Shown here: in pieces, positions 32,907 to 33,590 of the stretch
How positions within the stretch are numbered: position 1 is the first letter of the stretch
Layout: each line of letters begins with the position of its first letter
Source of the DNA: Chitinophagaceae bacterium
GTDB taxonomy: Bacteria; Bacteroidota; Bacteroidia; Chitinophagales; Chitinophagaceae
Assembly (NCBI GenBank): GCA_013696395.1
Contig: JACCYQ010000210.1
Location: 1-33,590, forward strand
Direction of reading: 5' to 3'
Length of the DNA stretch: 33,590 nt
Program-made: the position numbers and the translations under genes
The notes under the pieces: generated by a model
Databases searched by the model: none
What the model saw: only the letters and a program-made list of their open reading frames with translations
What the model was told of the DNA's origin: nothing

Positions 32907-33590
32907 TTATTTTAAACTGAAATTGTAAGTGAAGCCGATGCTGATGGTGGAACCGGGTTTATAAGCGTTGAACAACCGGTCCGTTCCATCCTTAAATGAT
33001 CTTTTTGAATCGATATTTTCGTAGAAATAAAAACTTTCGCCAAGTATATCAGACCAGGTCAGTTTTAGCTCTCCTTTATTATTCATGATTTTTTTCGCCA
33101 GTTGAAAATCCACCAGGTTACGGGAACGCTCATATATATCGGGAATACCTCCAACACCTATCTCGTATGCACCTACCAAGCTCAGACGCTGACCAATCCG
33201 GTTGTACAATAATGAACCATTCCAATCTTTGTTATTATATTGAAATCCTGCATTTATCAGGTAGGGTGACTGGCCCTGCAATGGCCTTTCGATGGTGTTG
33301 GAACCACCCAGTTTAACCTGCGACTGGCTAACTGTAAGGTTTCCAAAGAAATCAAAATGCTCCCACATATTACCTATAAAGGAAAGATTCTTGCGCACTT
33401 CCAGCTCTCCGCCTATAGTATAGGCTTCATCTGCATTCTGGTAAGAATATATTCTGCGTGTAAGTACACTTTGGCCGTCAATACGCAATTCTATAGGATC
33501 GTTGAATTGTTTATAAAAGAGTCCGATTGTAATTCCTTCTCCACCTTTTGGATAAATTTCATACCGAATATCACCATTTAAAATGCCACC
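32907..33590 (-). CDS. TonB-dependent receptor, C-terminal part (cut by window edge)
   Basis: The last 227 residues of an outer-membrane TonB-dependent receptor; the frame is open to the window edge at 33590. The visible part is the end of the barrel: 'GDIRYEIYPKGGEGITIGLF', 'YKQFNDPIEL', alternating aromatic strands and the terminal strand 'PGSTISIGFTYNFSLK' ending in the aromatic-rich pattern used for outer-membrane insertion. A TTG at 33488 is not a real start. The plug and any CarboxypepD_reg domain would lie beyond the window. It is cotranscribed with the beta-helix lipoprotein gene, 40 bases downstream. Confidence 0.9.
   Translation of the reverse strand, partial: GGILNGDIRYEIYPKGGEGITIGLFYKQFNDPIELRIDGQSVLTRRIYSYQNADEAYTIGGELEVRKNLSFIGNMWEHFDFFGNLTVSQSQVKLGGSNTIERPLQGQSPYLINAGFQYNNKDWNGSLLYNRIGQRLSLVGAYEIGVGGIPDIYERSRNLVDFQLAKKIMNNKGELKLTWSDILGESFYFYENIDSKRSFKDGTDRLFNAYKPGSTISIGFTYNFSLK

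Overview
The window looks like a chromosomal segment of a Bacteroidota bacterium, most likely Chitinophagales/Chitinophagaceae. The DNA is AT-rich. Two secreted proteins end in type IX secretion (T9SS) type A sorting domains. There are two TonB-dependent receptors and a Bacteroidota-type DUF5690 membrane protein. Several start regions fit the Bacteroidota promoter (-33 TTG, -7 TAnnTTTG), and most genes lack a clear Shine-Dalgarno sequence. No tRNA, rRNA, CRISPR array, intact insertion sequence or phage gene was found.

Layout. 1-5.1 kb (+): a 1029-residue T9SS-exported adhesin-like protein, pdxA (vitamin B6 synthesis) and a small membrane protein. 5.3-10.1 kb (-): a six-gene operon read from a well-formed promoter at 10.1 kb (TonB-dependent receptor, 2TM protein, periplasmic helical-repeat protein, two paralogous six-helix membrane proteins, winged-helix regulator). 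10.2-11.6 kb (-): a second T9SS cargo protein. 11.6-12.65 kb: a gene-poor kilobase with a 58-nt inverted repeat, two orphan terminators and other repeats. 12.65-17.2 kb (-): ATP synthase operon atpB-E-F-H-A, with no atpG after atpA. 17.2-19.7 kb (-): an ABC exporter followed by two small genes that both look broken by in-frame TAA codons. 19.7-21.9 kb (-): a 729-residue secreted protein whose C-terminus resembles a caspase-like (clan CD) peptidase. 22.1-24.3 kb (+): a PhoB/PhoR-like two-component pair with a 59-residue membrane protein between its genes. 24.3-27.2 kb (-): a lipoprotein, a DUF5690 protein, a metallophosphoesterase, and a 52-codon remnant of an ACR3 arsenite transporter. 27.4-29.3 kb (+): an LpxH-like phosphoesterase and a glycosyltransferase, probably envelope lipid or glycan genes. 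29.5-33.6 kb (-): a secreted transglutaminase-like protein, a lipoprotein distantly similar to the one at 24.3 kb, and a beta-helix lipoprotein downstream of a TonB-dependent receptor cut by the window edge.

Most of the window is envelope, export and energy housekeeping. The least ordinary parts are the caspase-like secreted protein, the six-gene receptor/regulator operon, the degraded nucleotidyltransferase pair and ACR3 remnant, and the structured non-coding DNA around the ATP synthase genes. Functions are inferred from motifs read by eye; no database search was run.
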